A DNA stretch of 64,000 nt, taken from Harmonia axyridis (lineage: Eukaryota > Arthropoda > Insecta > Coleoptera > Coccinellidae). Shown here piece by piece: positions 1-10,999 of the stretch. Numbering within the stretch: the stretch's first letter is position 1; each line of letters opens with the position of its first letter. Where the stretch lies: NCBI RefSeq assembly GCF_914767665.1, contig NC_059501.1, positions 4,466,501-4,530,500 of the forward strand, written 5' to 3'. The position numbers and the translations under genes are program-made. Below the pieces are notes generated by a model that was given only the letters and a program-made list of their open reading frames with translations, ran no database searches and was not told where the DNA came from.

Positions 1-67
1 CTAAAGGTGTTAAATCACAAGATCCCTGTTGCCAATTGTGATTAGCTCTAACACGGCCAGAAATATA

Positions 68-215
68 CTAACTGAAAAAGAAACAGCAACACCCAGAAGG
101 AGCTTTTTAAATTTTCTTTTTTTTTTTGTAGATAAAACATAGGTAGTATAGCAAGGAGTAAATGATTGAAATTTAGAGAAAAAAATTGTGAAGGTTATTT
201 TTGTTATTTGTTGTT
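68..215. mobile_element. Solo terminal repeat of a Tc1-like element
   Basis: About 145 bases match, with small changes, the left inverted terminal repeat of the Tc1-like element at 54236-55620. Both start CTAACTGA after a TA and share an AAGGAGCT block and a block reading AAAACATAG followed by GTATAG. No transposase follows, so this is a truncated end. The open frame on the minus strand from 459 to 10 runs through this repeat and is not a credible gene. Confidence 0.7.
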
Positions 216-1233
216 GTTGATAGTATATATTCTCGTAAAAATCCAATCTTTTCGTTGCTACATCAGTAATATTCTCAGTTGTTCTTGAACGTACATGGTT
301 TCTATTGTTCACATCACTATACCTTGTCCAAACATCTAAAATTTTTTCATCAGCTTTACTAAGGCGAGAAGATGCTTCATGACGACCCAAAAGTGTTTTA
401 GTTTTGGGAACTGTGACTTCACAATTTACCATTTTTGTAGTGAATTTTAAGAATTTCATGAAGTGTGTATCGTTCCATTTTTAGTAATTGGGTAGATTTT
501 ACTTTTGTCAAATGTCAAAAGATGATAGCTGTCCAAATAGTGGGCCTATTCAAAATAAAACCTTCTAGTGAAAAACCTTGTATTAATTCTGTCATTCTTT
601 TATTTTTGGGATTTTTGCAAGAAATTGAAATATACATTCACTGAACTGAAAGTGTATATAGAATCAATGAAAAAGTTCATTGTATTGATGAATTAATTCA
701 TCATTTTGCAACCGATGAACAGAAACATCAATATTAAGAACAGTCGTTCGTCATATGGATGAATTTTGGTCATTGTATCAAGGAACAACTTCTATTGAAT
801 CAATGAACTGTTCATTATTACAATGTTCGGTTTATTCTTCGATCGGTTGTACTTTGTACCAATAATTTATAAACTTTCATTGAAATTGTACGGAGCAGTT
901 GATGCATCATTTTACATCTAATGGAAAAAGTGTTTCTATACAATTAATATTTCAACGAAACATCAATTTCAGAATTCATAGAATTAATGAATATGGGTAT
1001 ACGTTAAGGAATGAAATTGTATTACCTACATTAATGAAAAAGTACAATGAAATCAACTTTATGCTTGCTTTGTTCTTTAATAAAAGGAACACCCTTTTTT
1101 TTCAGAGTAGGTTAGTTCTTCAGATTGGAATTTCTCAACGTGTGGTTATTTTGTATTTCATTTCCTATATTTTTACTATTTCTTCATGCGTTCAGAGAAT
1201 GTTTACAAAATTGAAAAATTGTTTTTCGGCAAC
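216..1233. other. Gene-free AT-rich stretch
   Basis: No coding signature. Several short motifs built from ATTCATTGA/TCAATGAA recur between 640 and 900, giving weak local inverted repeats. I see no recognisable transposon end or exon. Confidence 0.4.
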
Positions 1234-1635
1234 CGTCCGGGAAATGCTCACTTCCCGGACGCTTTTTCTTTGAGAAAGTAGCATTTCCCGGCCTAGTCCG
1301 GAAAGTACGTACTTCCCGGACTAGGCCGGAAAAGAATCATAGAATCCATAGAAACTGAGATAACGGCTGACAGTTCATATGAAATTAGTTGTCAAAAATT
1401 TGCGTGTTTTTTGATCGCACTCGCAATAAAATATTGAAAGCAGCAGCGATAGTGTTATTTTACATGGTTGCCGAAAAAATATTGTACGCAACACGCCCGA
1501 AAATGGTTTTTTTGGACTCACAGACTTCCAGGACTCGCTTACGCTCGTCCTGGAATTTTGTCTATTCGTCCAAAAAAACCCTATTTTCCGGACTTGTTAC
1601 GTAAATTACTATTTTTTAACAGCTCGTTAAAAATC
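1234..1635. repeat. Cluster of GC-rich hairpins
   Basis: Three strong inverted repeats sit in an AT-rich setting. The first, 1234-1261, has 10-base arms CGTCCGGGAA/TTCCCGGACG. The second, 1284-1332, has about 24-base arms around GTAC and contains CCGGCCTAGTCCGG. The third, 1526-1554, has 9-base arms TTCCAGGAC/GTCCTGGAA. A fourth, weaker palindrome (TTTTTAAC..GTTAAAAA) is at 1613-1634. TTCCCGG and TCCGG repeat throughout. This is probably one end of an unrecognised DNA transposon, but no family could be assigned. Confidence 0.6.
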
Positions 1636-1639
1636 ACAT

Positions 1640-2890
1640 TATGTTGATGAGAGACATCTACCCGTAGTGAATTATCTTTGATTTGCGGTTTTGCCGGCAA
1701 TATTCTTTTAATGATTCTCAAATATCTCACAGTATTTAGAGATCTTTTCATTTGGAAAATATTTAACGTGATGAAGAAATGTCTACCGCATTAGAACTAA
1801 TTAAAGAAACCACAAGAAACAAAGGGAGTATTATATTAACCGTCACAAATCTGGTAATTGAATTAACAGTATGAGTCTCTTTCTCATTACTTCTTATCTT
1901 TGTTTTGAATGATACCAGTCGTATTGGTTCCACAATAATGACAGTTTCGTCGTGAATTATTGAAAGAAGATATCATTAACCATCTTTTTCTAGGCTTAAT
2001 TTACCAACTATTAGGATGTGTTATAGATATAGTCAGAAATTTTTGATGAATCATGATATCATCATGCTCAAAATTTTTATGAAAAATGCTACAAATTCTG
2101 TGGAGATCAAAATATTACACGATGTACTTTTTTTTCAATTTGACTGAAAAAATTAGGGATATTGGTTTCCTCAATGGATATGCTCGAAATTATTGTAGAA
2201 AATATTTCATTGTCTCAAAATTGAGAAACCAAATAGAAAATATCATTCTTCGAAGGAAGAGATATGAAAAATATAATTAAATCATGGTATAGAAACATAA
2301 AATAATGGTGCAATGATCAGGGCTGCCTTCAGACAAGAGCACCTTGCCAAAATAAAATTTCGCCGTCCTTGAAATTTCCCTGTCCCTAAAAATTTCGCCG
2401 TCTTTAAAAATTTCGCTGTCTCTAAAAATTTCGCCGTTCCAATTGTACTTCATTGACTGCTATTAAATTGATCTAATATTTTTGGCAGCTGAGGGCTCTT
2501 TAAAATTCATTTATTACTATGTAAATATTTCTCCAAGATTTTGGATTTAATAAGTTATATATTCATTTGAGAGCCATCATTTGGTTTTTTTTTTGGGAAC
2601 TGTAGGGTTTTGAATTTTTTTGAAGGAGCATCTGTTACTCCTCACAGGCATCTTTCCAGTTTCATATGAAATCGAATTTTTGAATTCCAAATAACCTTCT
2701 CGAATTCACCAAAGGTTTTTGTTGATTTCATAAAAAAATCGCCTTGAATTGTTTAAAATACGGCGCTCTACTCTATACCTATATGGTAAAAACGACGCAG
2801 CATTTAAAGGTGTATTTTAGTAATTATTTATATTTTCATAACTACTTGAAAGCGCCCATTCGATTTTGATCAAATTAGCTCTTGGCAATT
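1640..2890. other. Gene-free AT-rich stretch with a short tandem phrase
   Basis: Nothing coding. At 2353-2436 a phrase of about 28 bases built on AAAATTTCGCCGTC is repeated four times in tandem with variation. The rest is plain AT-rich DNA. Confidence 0.45.
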
Positions 2891-2894
2891 TTTT

Positions 2895-3060
2895 ATTTTA
2901 TTAAAATCCTTCAGGGATCTAGACTCTAGACACATGAGGCATCTTATGGATTTTTCCCTATATTTCAGCTTTTTGTCTTTCAACAGGAACTGAAGATACT
3001 TTGCGTTGATAAATTTAGCCAAGTTCGGAAAAAGTTTTCGTACCTATTCCTCCATTCTAG
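2895..3060 (-). mobile_element. Fragment of the CTTGA-rich repeat (internal part)
   Basis: The segment with ATGAGGCATCTTATGGAT and CAACAGGAACTGAAGAT is the reverse complement of the middle of the longer copy at 46799-47710 and matches 29270-29430. It is an isolated, diverged internal piece. Confidence 0.6.
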
Positions 3061-3639
3061 AAAAATCTACGCAAAAATAATAAAATCATAAAATTTCTTT
3101 GGTGGCTGTAGGTTGAGAACAACTACAAAGGCTGACTCAATGAAGGGTGATTCATTAAAAACAGTTGTAAATTTGAATAAAAAAAATTAATTAAAATTTC
3201 ATTGATGAATTAAAGTGGCAGAATATTTCAGATTTATTGATATTCATTTCACATAACAGAATCATTTTTTTTTTTGATGCCCTCTATTTTACAGTGAATT
3301 TTCACGTAGGTATCTTTGCAGTAACAATCAACTCGATCATTATTATTTAGATTCATATAAAATATTGTAATATTATTGTATCTATTACCCTTCTTGTGAA
3401 TCTTTCCCAGCGATATCTCGCTTTTGGAAATATTCAAGGATATTAGGGGAGTATTAGGAAGCTAGCAGAACCACTTTGGAACTTTAGATTTACTCTTGGC
3501 CAAAATTTTATGCTAATTTATGTATTTATAATATATAAATATTGGAACATTTTTTCCTCTCAAATTGTCAGAGAAATCGCGGCTTCTGCTAGCTCAAAAT
3601 TAAGCTAGCAAAAACTAAAAGTCTAATCATGCATGTCAT

Positions 3640-3978
3640 CAAACAGTGTTCTCAATATTAAGAAACTGTATTTTTTTCATATTTTTTACTTCATTAATAT
3701 TCATAGTGATTTATTTTCGGTTCCCATTTCAAAATAGTTGATATTTTTGGTTCTTTAATACAGTAGGTATAGTTTAATAAATAATAGTGCTTTTTTCATT
3801 ATTTTATTGATGTGATACTACACAATGCTAACAATAAGTAGCTTGATAGAATTCAAGTATAAATAATTACTTGACTTGATTTGACATTGAAAAACTACTA
3901 CTTGACTTGAGCTTGACCTGATTTCAAGTCAAGTCAATTAAGTAGCTTGTAAATAAGGTCAAGCGGTGAATACCTATT
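3640..3978 (+). mobile_element. 3' part of the CTTGA-rich repeat
   Basis: It begins near AATATTAAGAAACTG, contains the shared GGTTCTTTAATACA and TTGATGTGA phrases, and ends in a run of CTTGA/TCAAG words (TACTTGACTTGA, AATCAAGTCAAG type), closing with GCGGTGAATACCTA. It is colinear with 47300-47710. Dense subterminal CTTGA repeats suggest a nonautonomous DNA transposon of the hAT kind, but the family is not proven. Confidence 0.65.
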
Positions 3979-4769
3979 CATAAGCGTAGGCTAAAATGTA
4001 ATAAGGATGAAACAAATCCCCAGATCTGAACCTTCTGAAAAGACTGTATAGATTGAAAGAACTTGTATAGTATCGAATTGACCTCCCTGTAAATCACTTC
4101 TCAGTTCTTGGACATAACAACCACAAATAATTAGGTAAATATAGTATTTATGGGTGTCGTAAACATAGAATCAATGGTTTCCACGAATTCATTCATGAAA
4201 ATTCCATACTATATCTTCATTGATCGAGATGATCATCAATAACAGCCGGCATTCTTTGAAATCATTTCCTTAATTGTTTCTCTGTGACTTCTTCATTCAT
4301 AAATTAGAAAACGATAGTTTCAGAACTTTCATCAATGGGCCTACGTTACGATGATGTAAACGGAATCTACTATCAGTACCTATACCTGCTTCCGCTATCA
4401 ATTTGAAACTATGAATGAGAAATATCGTTTAATTACATTTGTATCTCTTCAATGAACTTATCCGTTTTCGAGAAGGAAGTGATTGAAAGTTTATGTAAAT
4501 GAGCTGTTATCATTAAGTGAATCAGTGGTATCATCGAATGTTGGAATGTTTTAACCTTTCGTAAATCAGGAATGTTCTCGGCTTTAATTTCCTGTGATAT
4601 ACCTACCATTGGATAGCTAGAATCTTTTGATGGAACCAAAATGTTATCTACTGCAGAAATTTGAATGTACCTACAGTTATCGTTTTAGCTTGTATAACAT
4701 CTGAAAACACGAAAGTTTATGTAATTTTTTCATGAAATTTCTCATGACCTGTCGAACTGTTGCAATATA

Positions 4770-5678
4770 CGCTGTGTCCGTAAAGTATGGAACATTTTTA
4801 GCTAAATAGACCATTTTAAGAAATAATCCTGAAACACGTCGATTTTTATTTTAATTTACCGTATTTTGAAATAATAATCTAATATACAGGGTGAATTACT
4901 TTCGAGTAATGACGTCATCGTCAATTTTTTTAAATGGAACACCCCCATTTTGTCTCAATTTTCCGATTGCTCTAGCTGAGCTGATTCCAAAAATGTATCA
5001 CATGTTGATTCCAATTGGTACAGGCTGGACAAAAATAGGTACAATAGTTTTGTGTGTGCTCATAAAGTAACACGTAACATTCTTTATTAGATAAATTAAC
5101 AATATTATCAAAAATACTCATTATCTAGCGGCAAATGGTTTGAATGTAACACCCTGTAGTTTGTTACATTTTTAGATTAATAAAATGTATAAAAATAAGA
5201 GATAATTTCTTTCATATTCTGTCTGCTAGACCACAAGTACCGAACATGTTTGGAAACAGCTCATTTTTATTAATCTAAAAATGTAACAAACTACAGGGTG
5301 TTACATTCAAACCATTTGCCGCTAGACAATAAGTATTTTTGATAATATTGTTAATTTAACTGATAAAGAATGTTACGCGTTACTTTATGAGCACACACAA
5401 AACTATTGTATTTTTGTCCACCCTGTACCAATTGGAATCAACATGTGATACATTTTTGGAATCAGCTCAGCTAGAGTAATCCGAAAATTGGGACAAAATG
5501 GGGGTGTTCCATTAAAAAGAAAGACGGTGACGTCATTACTCGAAAGTAATTTACCCTTATATTATATTATTTTAAAATGGGGTAAATTAAAATAAAAAAT
5601 CGACGTGTTTCAGAATCATTTCTTAAAATGGTCTGTTTAGCTAAAAATCAATTTGTTCCATACTTTACGGACACAGTT
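4770..5678. mobile_element. Foldback (long-TIR) element, 909 bp, layered
   Basis: The element is flanked by TA dinucleotides. Its ends read CGCTGTGTCCGTAAAG and, inverted, AACTGTGTCCGTAAAG, and the two arms of about 400 bases run inwards almost to the centre near 5220. Inside the arms lie further mirrored termini: CAGGGTGAATTACTTTCGAG at 4890, mirrored near 5540, and an inward-facing CAGGGTGTTACATTC pair near 5148 and 5294. No open frame for a transposase exists. A related 762-bp copy is at 17897-18658. TA targets and CACTGTGTCC-type ends fit a Tc1/mariner-mobilised MITE. Confidence 0.85.
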
Positions 5679-6526
5679 TATACCTATCTATCGTTTTGTA
5701 TTTTCAGCTGACCTGATGATGGAATAATAATCCAAAATCCATCGCCTAAGAATAATAAATTAAATAATATTAAATAATACAGTGTGTTTCTTTTTAATTT
5801 CTGCTTGACCGATCATTACTCTCTTGGAATGATTTTATTCATTAAAAGATAAAGCATACTGTGGCAACGAAAATTTTAGAAAAAACAGCTCAACTTTTGT
5901 TTTGAGGGGGACAAATTTGTATGATGAGGTTGTCCCGAGAAAAACATTTTTTGAATAGGTAAGAGAAAACGATTGTTGGTTAGTTTGAAAGTTAATCATG
6001 TTCTGTACACAACCCAGTCAACAACAATTTTCAAAATAGGTTCATTATTCACGAAATAATGTAATATTGAACTTACCGTCTTCAAAAGGTGATCTTGAAT
6101 AGACAGTTGAAACGCCCAAACCCAATAATCTGAAAAAAATTTTCTTTCTTCTTTCTAAGGCTTTAAGTAATGCGAAAAGTATAAGAGCTTCATCATTATA
6201 TTAGGTAACTACCTAATTATTTTTATTTTTATATTGCACTTGTGAGGTTTCTTATAAATTGATAAGGTAAATATGGCTTTTCAATGTTTGCCAAAATTTA
6301 AAAAAAATCGTTCTTTTATGAATATAACTATTGTCACCTCGAAGAATTCAAAGGACTTTGAGAATATCAACCCTTGGAATAATCCTTTGTGTAAAAGTGT
6401 TGTATTGTCCTGAAAAGGTGTGAAAAATAAATTATCACTTAAATGGTATAATCCTCAGTATCCATTACACCGAAGGATATCCAAGGAAGTTCGAAAATAT
6501 TAACCCCTTAAATAATTACAATTACT
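5679..6526. other. Gene-free stretch
   Basis: AT-rich sequence in which I find no exon, transposon end or tandem repeat. Confidence 0.4.
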
Positions 6527-6632
6527 AATTAATTAATAATTAATACATATTGAGTATATTTTATAGGATTATAAAGGTAAATTAATTAATAATTAATACA
6601 TATTGAGTATATTTTCTAGGATTATAAAGGTA
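6527..6632. repeat. 53-bp tandem duplication
   Basis: Two adjacent 53-base units, at 6527-6579 and 6580-6632, each begin AATTAATTAATAATTAATAC and end near GGATTATAAAGGTA. They differ by only one or two bases, so the duplication is recent. Confidence 0.85.
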
Positions 6633-6639
6633 TTCAAAA

Positions 6640-7677
6640 ATAACTTGGCGATGGATACTCATTCTATTCCAGTGACCGAAAAAGTCATAAATTACCCAAA
6701 AGCTAAGTAAATCGACCGTAAAAGAAAGGATACCAAAATAGGTTGTAGAAACAGCACCATTGCAGGTAAGTTTCAGATAATAACTTGGTAAAAGTATTTT
6801 AAGACTATTATTGTAGTTGGGAATATTATGGCAACAAATTGTCCTAAGTCTAAATGGATATGCCGCATGAGTAACAAATTGACCATTGCTAAATTTGTTT
6901 ATGACCTTCAGTCACAAGATATTTATTTCAGGTTGTATATTTTTGGCAGTTGTGGTTTCTATATAACAATCATCATTTTCGCATCATTAGTTTGAATAGG
7001 ATAAATATTGGAAGCTGACAACTTTTGTCTACTCTATCAGAAGCAGAATCATTCTGAATGAAATTTAATTCAAGAAATTTAAGAGAAATTTATGAAATTT
7101 ATGAAATGAAGTGGTACAATAAAATGTTTATTCTCACGATATCTGATGAAAATTTTGAATCAACCACCACTTTTCAAATTTTTCTTTGATATACCGGATG
7201 ATTTTTCAAGTTGAATCAGTAAAAATTCCCGAAAAAGGGAAAAATGCTTCGAATAAAAGTTTTCAAGGGGGAAGTTCCCTTAAGCTAGAGCTTCTTCTAT
7301 TTCCTCCACCCTTGTTGGGGGAAGGGGGTCAACTTTGGAATTTCAAATGGAAACCTCTGTTTTTCATAGCAGAGATGTATTTTACGGTAAAAAATTTAAA
7401 ATTCTGTACGAACGGTTCGTCTCGGATGACTTTATAATCGAATTTGAATTTTTCGTCTGATGTTTTTTTTCGAGGTACCTGATGAACAGATATTTTCTCA
7501 TCTGTTATAGGTATTCACAGTTATTCCGAAAAATAAAAATTCAACTTGTTCGGTGAATATTTCAAATCAATTATGGGAATATTTTGTTGAAAATTTGATT
7601 TTTCTGTTGTAAAGTTGCATTAGGTACTGATAAATTTCAAAAAGATTTTAAAAATCAAGAGATCAGAGTTGAAAATT
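6640..7677. other. Gene-free stretch
   Basis: AT-rich. An 83-residue open frame at 7186-7437 has no family features. The phrases around 7190-7380 (TTCAAGTTGAATCAGT, GGAAGTTCCCTTAAG, TGGAAACCTCTGTTTTTC) reappear diverged at 36470-36665, so this is probably part of a dispersed repeat. Confidence 0.45.
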
Positions 7678-8175
7678 AATATTAGGTAGGTATATTTCAA
7701 TATAAATTTGAAACATTTTGGTACACCAAATATCTAAACGAAATTTTTCAAAATGTCTCAAAAGTAAATCTCGTAAAAAAGATCTCATTATAAGTATTAG
7801 AGATGTAATTATGTATATATGATTTTTTATTATGAATACAATAAATTACTATTAGGTATATTTCATTATCAATTTGAAACTATTTGGTACACCAAATATA
7901 TACGCGAAATTTTTCAAAGTGCTAGAAGTGAATCTCGTAAAAATGATGCCATTATAAGTATTAAAAATGTAGCTATAACTATATGATTTTTTATTATGAA
8001 TACTATAAATTAATATTACCTTTTATTATCAATTCGAAACAATTTGGTACACTTATAAAATAAACGCTAAATGCTAGAAGCGAATCTCTTAAAAAAGGTG
8101 GCATTATAAGTATTAGAGGTGTAGCTAGGTATATCTATGATTTTTCAATATGAATACTATAAATAAATCTTATTA
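7678..8175. repeat. Tandem array, three units of about 165-170 bp
   Basis: Three head-to-tail units start near 7678, 7848 and 8013. Each has the same order of phrases: TATTAGGTA, TTTGGTACAC, AATCTCGTAAAA, CATTATAAGTATTA, TATGATTTTT, ATGAATAC. Divergence is moderate, with small deletions in the third unit. It is a short satellite-like array or a locally duplicated segment, with no coding potential. Confidence 0.85.
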
Positions 8176-8179
8176 TACT

Positions 8180-9540
8180 TATTTTATTATCTAGTGATAT
8201 CAAGGAGAGTAGAAATATCAAGCCGAGAATAATTGAATAAATGAAATAATATAATATAAATATATTTGAGGAAATTAATTTGAGAATCCCACATTTTTAT
8301 TACTCACTCTTTTAATTATACTTTGTACTTGTAGGTACAAAGTCATTTTTTGTGATATAGCCCATATTTGAAAAATTATATTTGATAGTTTATGTTGATG
8401 ATCCACTTTAAATTTTCCTTTTTTTTATGAATCCTTGTAACTGGGTCATTCCTGTTATGATTCTAGTTTATATTAAATGAATAAATATTTACAATTTTAC
8501 CCCGATCAGTCGAATATATATTATGTATTTTAAATGTTTGGCAGATACATTACGTTCAGCGTAAAGAAATACCTGTTGTCCTACTATTCGCATTTGTCAA
8601 AATAAAGCATTTTAACATTTCATATGTTTCGCAATTTTCGTCAATGATTACATAGAATTAACAGTTGATGACCGATACAAGGATCAAATCGTGAAGAGTT
8701 TTATAAAATATTCAGTTGCAAAATTATAATTACAATGGGTAGAATAGATATATATTATTTAAATTTCACAAACTATATTTTTCAATGTATTTGAATGAAT
8801 CTGAAGCCGATATAGAATAAATATATTATATAATTACTTTCAAAACGGGAAAAATATGAAGATTATTTTTAAGATATCGAATTTTTTCCTTGAAAAAAAA
8901 AAGTTCTGTTGTGGCTTAACGTAGAAACCTCTTGAAAAAATACAGGGCACAATGGTAACTGGATTGCTACAAAAAGTGTTTTAAAGACAACTCCAAGCAC
9001 CTGGGCCGCCGCTAGGAGCGGCATATCGGACATTTTTCCTGGGCGCCAAATTGTAGGGGAGTAGTTAATAAAAAAAGAATACTTTTTGACAGAAAAATGT
9101 TTTTTTAGTGAAAGAGAAAAATTGCCAAAAGACAATTTTATTTGAATTTAATAGGTGCTCTCAGCAATTTATGAAAATACGAATATATACTAGAATCCAC
9201 CTACGTCGAACTTTTACTTTAAACTTATAGCGTCGTACTTTTAAACAATGCATCAGGATGGGTTTGTTGAAATTGACAAAATCCTTTGATAAAAAGCAGT
9301 TGAAAAATACGATTTCTTATGGAATTGAAAACCTGAGAGGAATAAGAAAGGATTATTCAAAAAAAAATTAGGTAAACTAGACAAAGTAATGCGGCAAAAT
9401 TTATTTTGCCGGAGCGCCAAAATATCTGGCGGCGGCCAATTTTTATAGTCTCAAATTTTAAATATGCATTCAAAGGCATTCTAAGTTTCACAAAAAAAAG
9501 GGAAACGCAATAAGTCATTTATTTTCCCTTGAGGTAAAAA
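8180..9540. other. Gene-free 5' flank of Optix
   Basis: AT-rich. Two short GC-containing islands, at 8990-9060 (GCCGCCGCTAGGAGCGGC hairpin) and 9395-9440 (GCCGGAGCGCC, GGCGGCGGCC), stand out. I recognise no exon. The minus-strand frame 9135-8869 lacks any known motif. Confidence 0.4.
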
Positions 9541-10308
9541 TCGGTTGATCAGGTATCACCATTTACACCCGTCCTGTACATACATATCTGTCATTTTTGA
9601 TCGACTCGAATCGAAGTAATCCGAACCATCGAAAACACACACCGACGTCCCATCCCAACTTTCAATTTCGACACGTCAAGTAAAACGCGACGCGAAATTG
9701 ACAAGTGCCGTGCGATCGAACCTCAACGAAATTTCATCATCGATCCGTCTTCGTTCAACCCGCCACTCAAACTCCTCTTTTGCCGTCTCAGGGGCAAGGG
9801 GGGAAGGTTTACCGTCTTCTATAATACCGTGTCGTTGACATCCGCAAGTTTAAACAAACATAAAAAGGCGTATCTTGGAAGTAATCTGGGTGGCGACTAT
9901 AACAAAAGCCCACGCGAGGAGAGAACCACTTTATCCATCATCTCTAGGCAAGATACACGGTTACAAAAGCTTAACTTCAAACGCTACACATCAAACTGAT
10001 AGCCGGGAACGCCCTCCGTGTCGTATATCCCCCACCAGTGTGGCTTGCGATTGGTGGGAGTGTAGGACTTGCCCGCCAATGCGTAGAGACGATAGCGCCC
10101 CTCCACGCTGGGTGTGTATACGTCGTAGACTGATACTGACACAGTCGGAACGTTAGTATTAAACTGTGTGTGCGGGTGATACCTTGCAATTGTAAAGGTA
10201 TGTTGCAAGCGGTTCGGTGGTGCTTCATCTATATCTATATTGTTAGTGGTAACTGCAATACGTTCCGCGTTTAGAATTTCTCTTAGTTTAACAACCCTGG
10301 CTACCCAC
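9541..10308 (+). promoter_or_regulatory. Probable Optix promoter and 5' UTR
   Basis: Base composition rises abruptly in G+C and CpG from about 9590, directly ahead of the Optix start codon, which is usual for the promoter and leader of a developmental regulator. An AT-rich ATAAAAAGG element at 9860-9868 could act as a TATA-like box, and one TAATCC site (K50 homeodomain type) lies at 9615-9622. No transcription start can be fixed from sequence alone. The proximal part, 9984-10254, is complicated by a protein-like open frame on the other strand. Confidence 0.5.
9984..10260 (-). other. Unidentified protein-like open frame abutting Optix
   Basis: Reading the minus strand from about 10260 down to a TAG at 9984-9986 gives roughly 90 residues without a stop. 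The composition is protein-like: Tyr, Thr, Val and Trp rich, with segments such as RYRLYALAGKSY, PHWWGIYDTEG and a PGYQFDV end. Codon choice looks like a genuine reading frame. The open frame continues antisense through Optix exon 1 up to 10598, but that part is clearly a shadow of Optix. I do not recognise the family. It could be the C-terminus of a mobile-element, viral-derived or host protein inserted beside the Optix start, or chance in a GC-rich leader. Confidence 0.35.
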
Positions 10309-10994
10309 ATGGCTTTAGGACTGAGCTCCGGCAGTACCGGAGCCCATTCTGACACTTCTTCGTCTCCTGGCATATCCGTGCCGATACCAGTGGTGCCAAC
10401 GGCGGCTGTGTTACCAAACCCTTTGTTCGCTTTGCCCACACTTAACTTTACAGTGCACCAAGTGGCGGCCGTTTGTGAAACTCTGGAGGAAAGCGGTGAT
10501 ATAGAACGTTTGGCTAGGTTCTTGTGGTCTTTGCCGGTGGCGCATCCCAACATAAGCGAGCTGAACAAGAACGAGGCCGTGCTTAGGGCCAAGGCCATAG
10601 TGTCCTACCACAGCGGAAACTTCCGCGAGCTCTACAACATCCTGGAGAGTCACAAGTTTACCAAGAGCTCGCACGGGAAGCTGCAGGCGATGTGGTTGGA
10701 GGCGCACTATCAGGAGGCGGAAAAACTCCGAGGACGGTCTTTGGGCCCAGTGGACAAATATAGGGTGAGGAAAAAGTTCCCGTTGCCCAGGACCATATGG
10801 GACGGTGAGCAGAAGACGCACTGCTTTAAGGAGAGGACGAGGAGTTTGTTGAGGGAGTGGTACTTGCAGGATCCATATCCGAACCCTACGAAGAAGAGAG
10901 AGCTTGCTCAGGCCACTGGTTTGACGCCTACACAGGTGGGAAATTGGTTCAAAAACAGGAGGCAGAGGGATAGAGCAGCCGCCGCTAAGAACAG
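10309..10994 (+). CDS. Optix: Optix (SIX3/6-class homeodomain protein), exon 1
   Basis: Encodes the first 228 residues plus two bases of the next codon of a SIX-family transcription factor; in insects Optix acts in the nucleus in head, brain and eye patterning. A Ser/Pro/Ala/Val-rich leader of about 46 residues precedes the SIX domain (about 43-160: FTVHQVAAVCETLEESGDIE, then WSLPVAHPN, LQAMWLEAHYQEAEKLRGR). The homeodomain follows (about 161-222: TIWDGEQKTHCFKERTR, then VGNWFKNRRQRDRAAAAKN). The helix-3 NWFKNRRQR and the GEQKTHC start mark the SIX3/6 class rather than SIX1/2 or SIX4/5. I chose ATG 10309 (MALGLSSGS) because the 23 codons upstream to ATG 10240 look like leader sequence. The exon ends at ACAG/GTAGGT, where the donor overlaps an in-frame TAG. 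Confidence 0.93.
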
Positions 10995-10999
10995 GTAGG

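Noticed and set aside
10..459. 149-codon minus-strand frame at the window start
   Set aside because: It runs through a Tc1-like terminal repeat and has no recognisable domain.
899..1273. 124-codon plus-strand frame
   Set aside because: AT-driven open frame that ends inside the GC-rich hairpin cluster; no motif or splice context.
10240..10308. Upstream in-frame start for Optix (ATG at 10240)
   Set aside because: The extra 23 residues look like translated leader, and MALGLSSGS at 10309 is the more natural start for this class.
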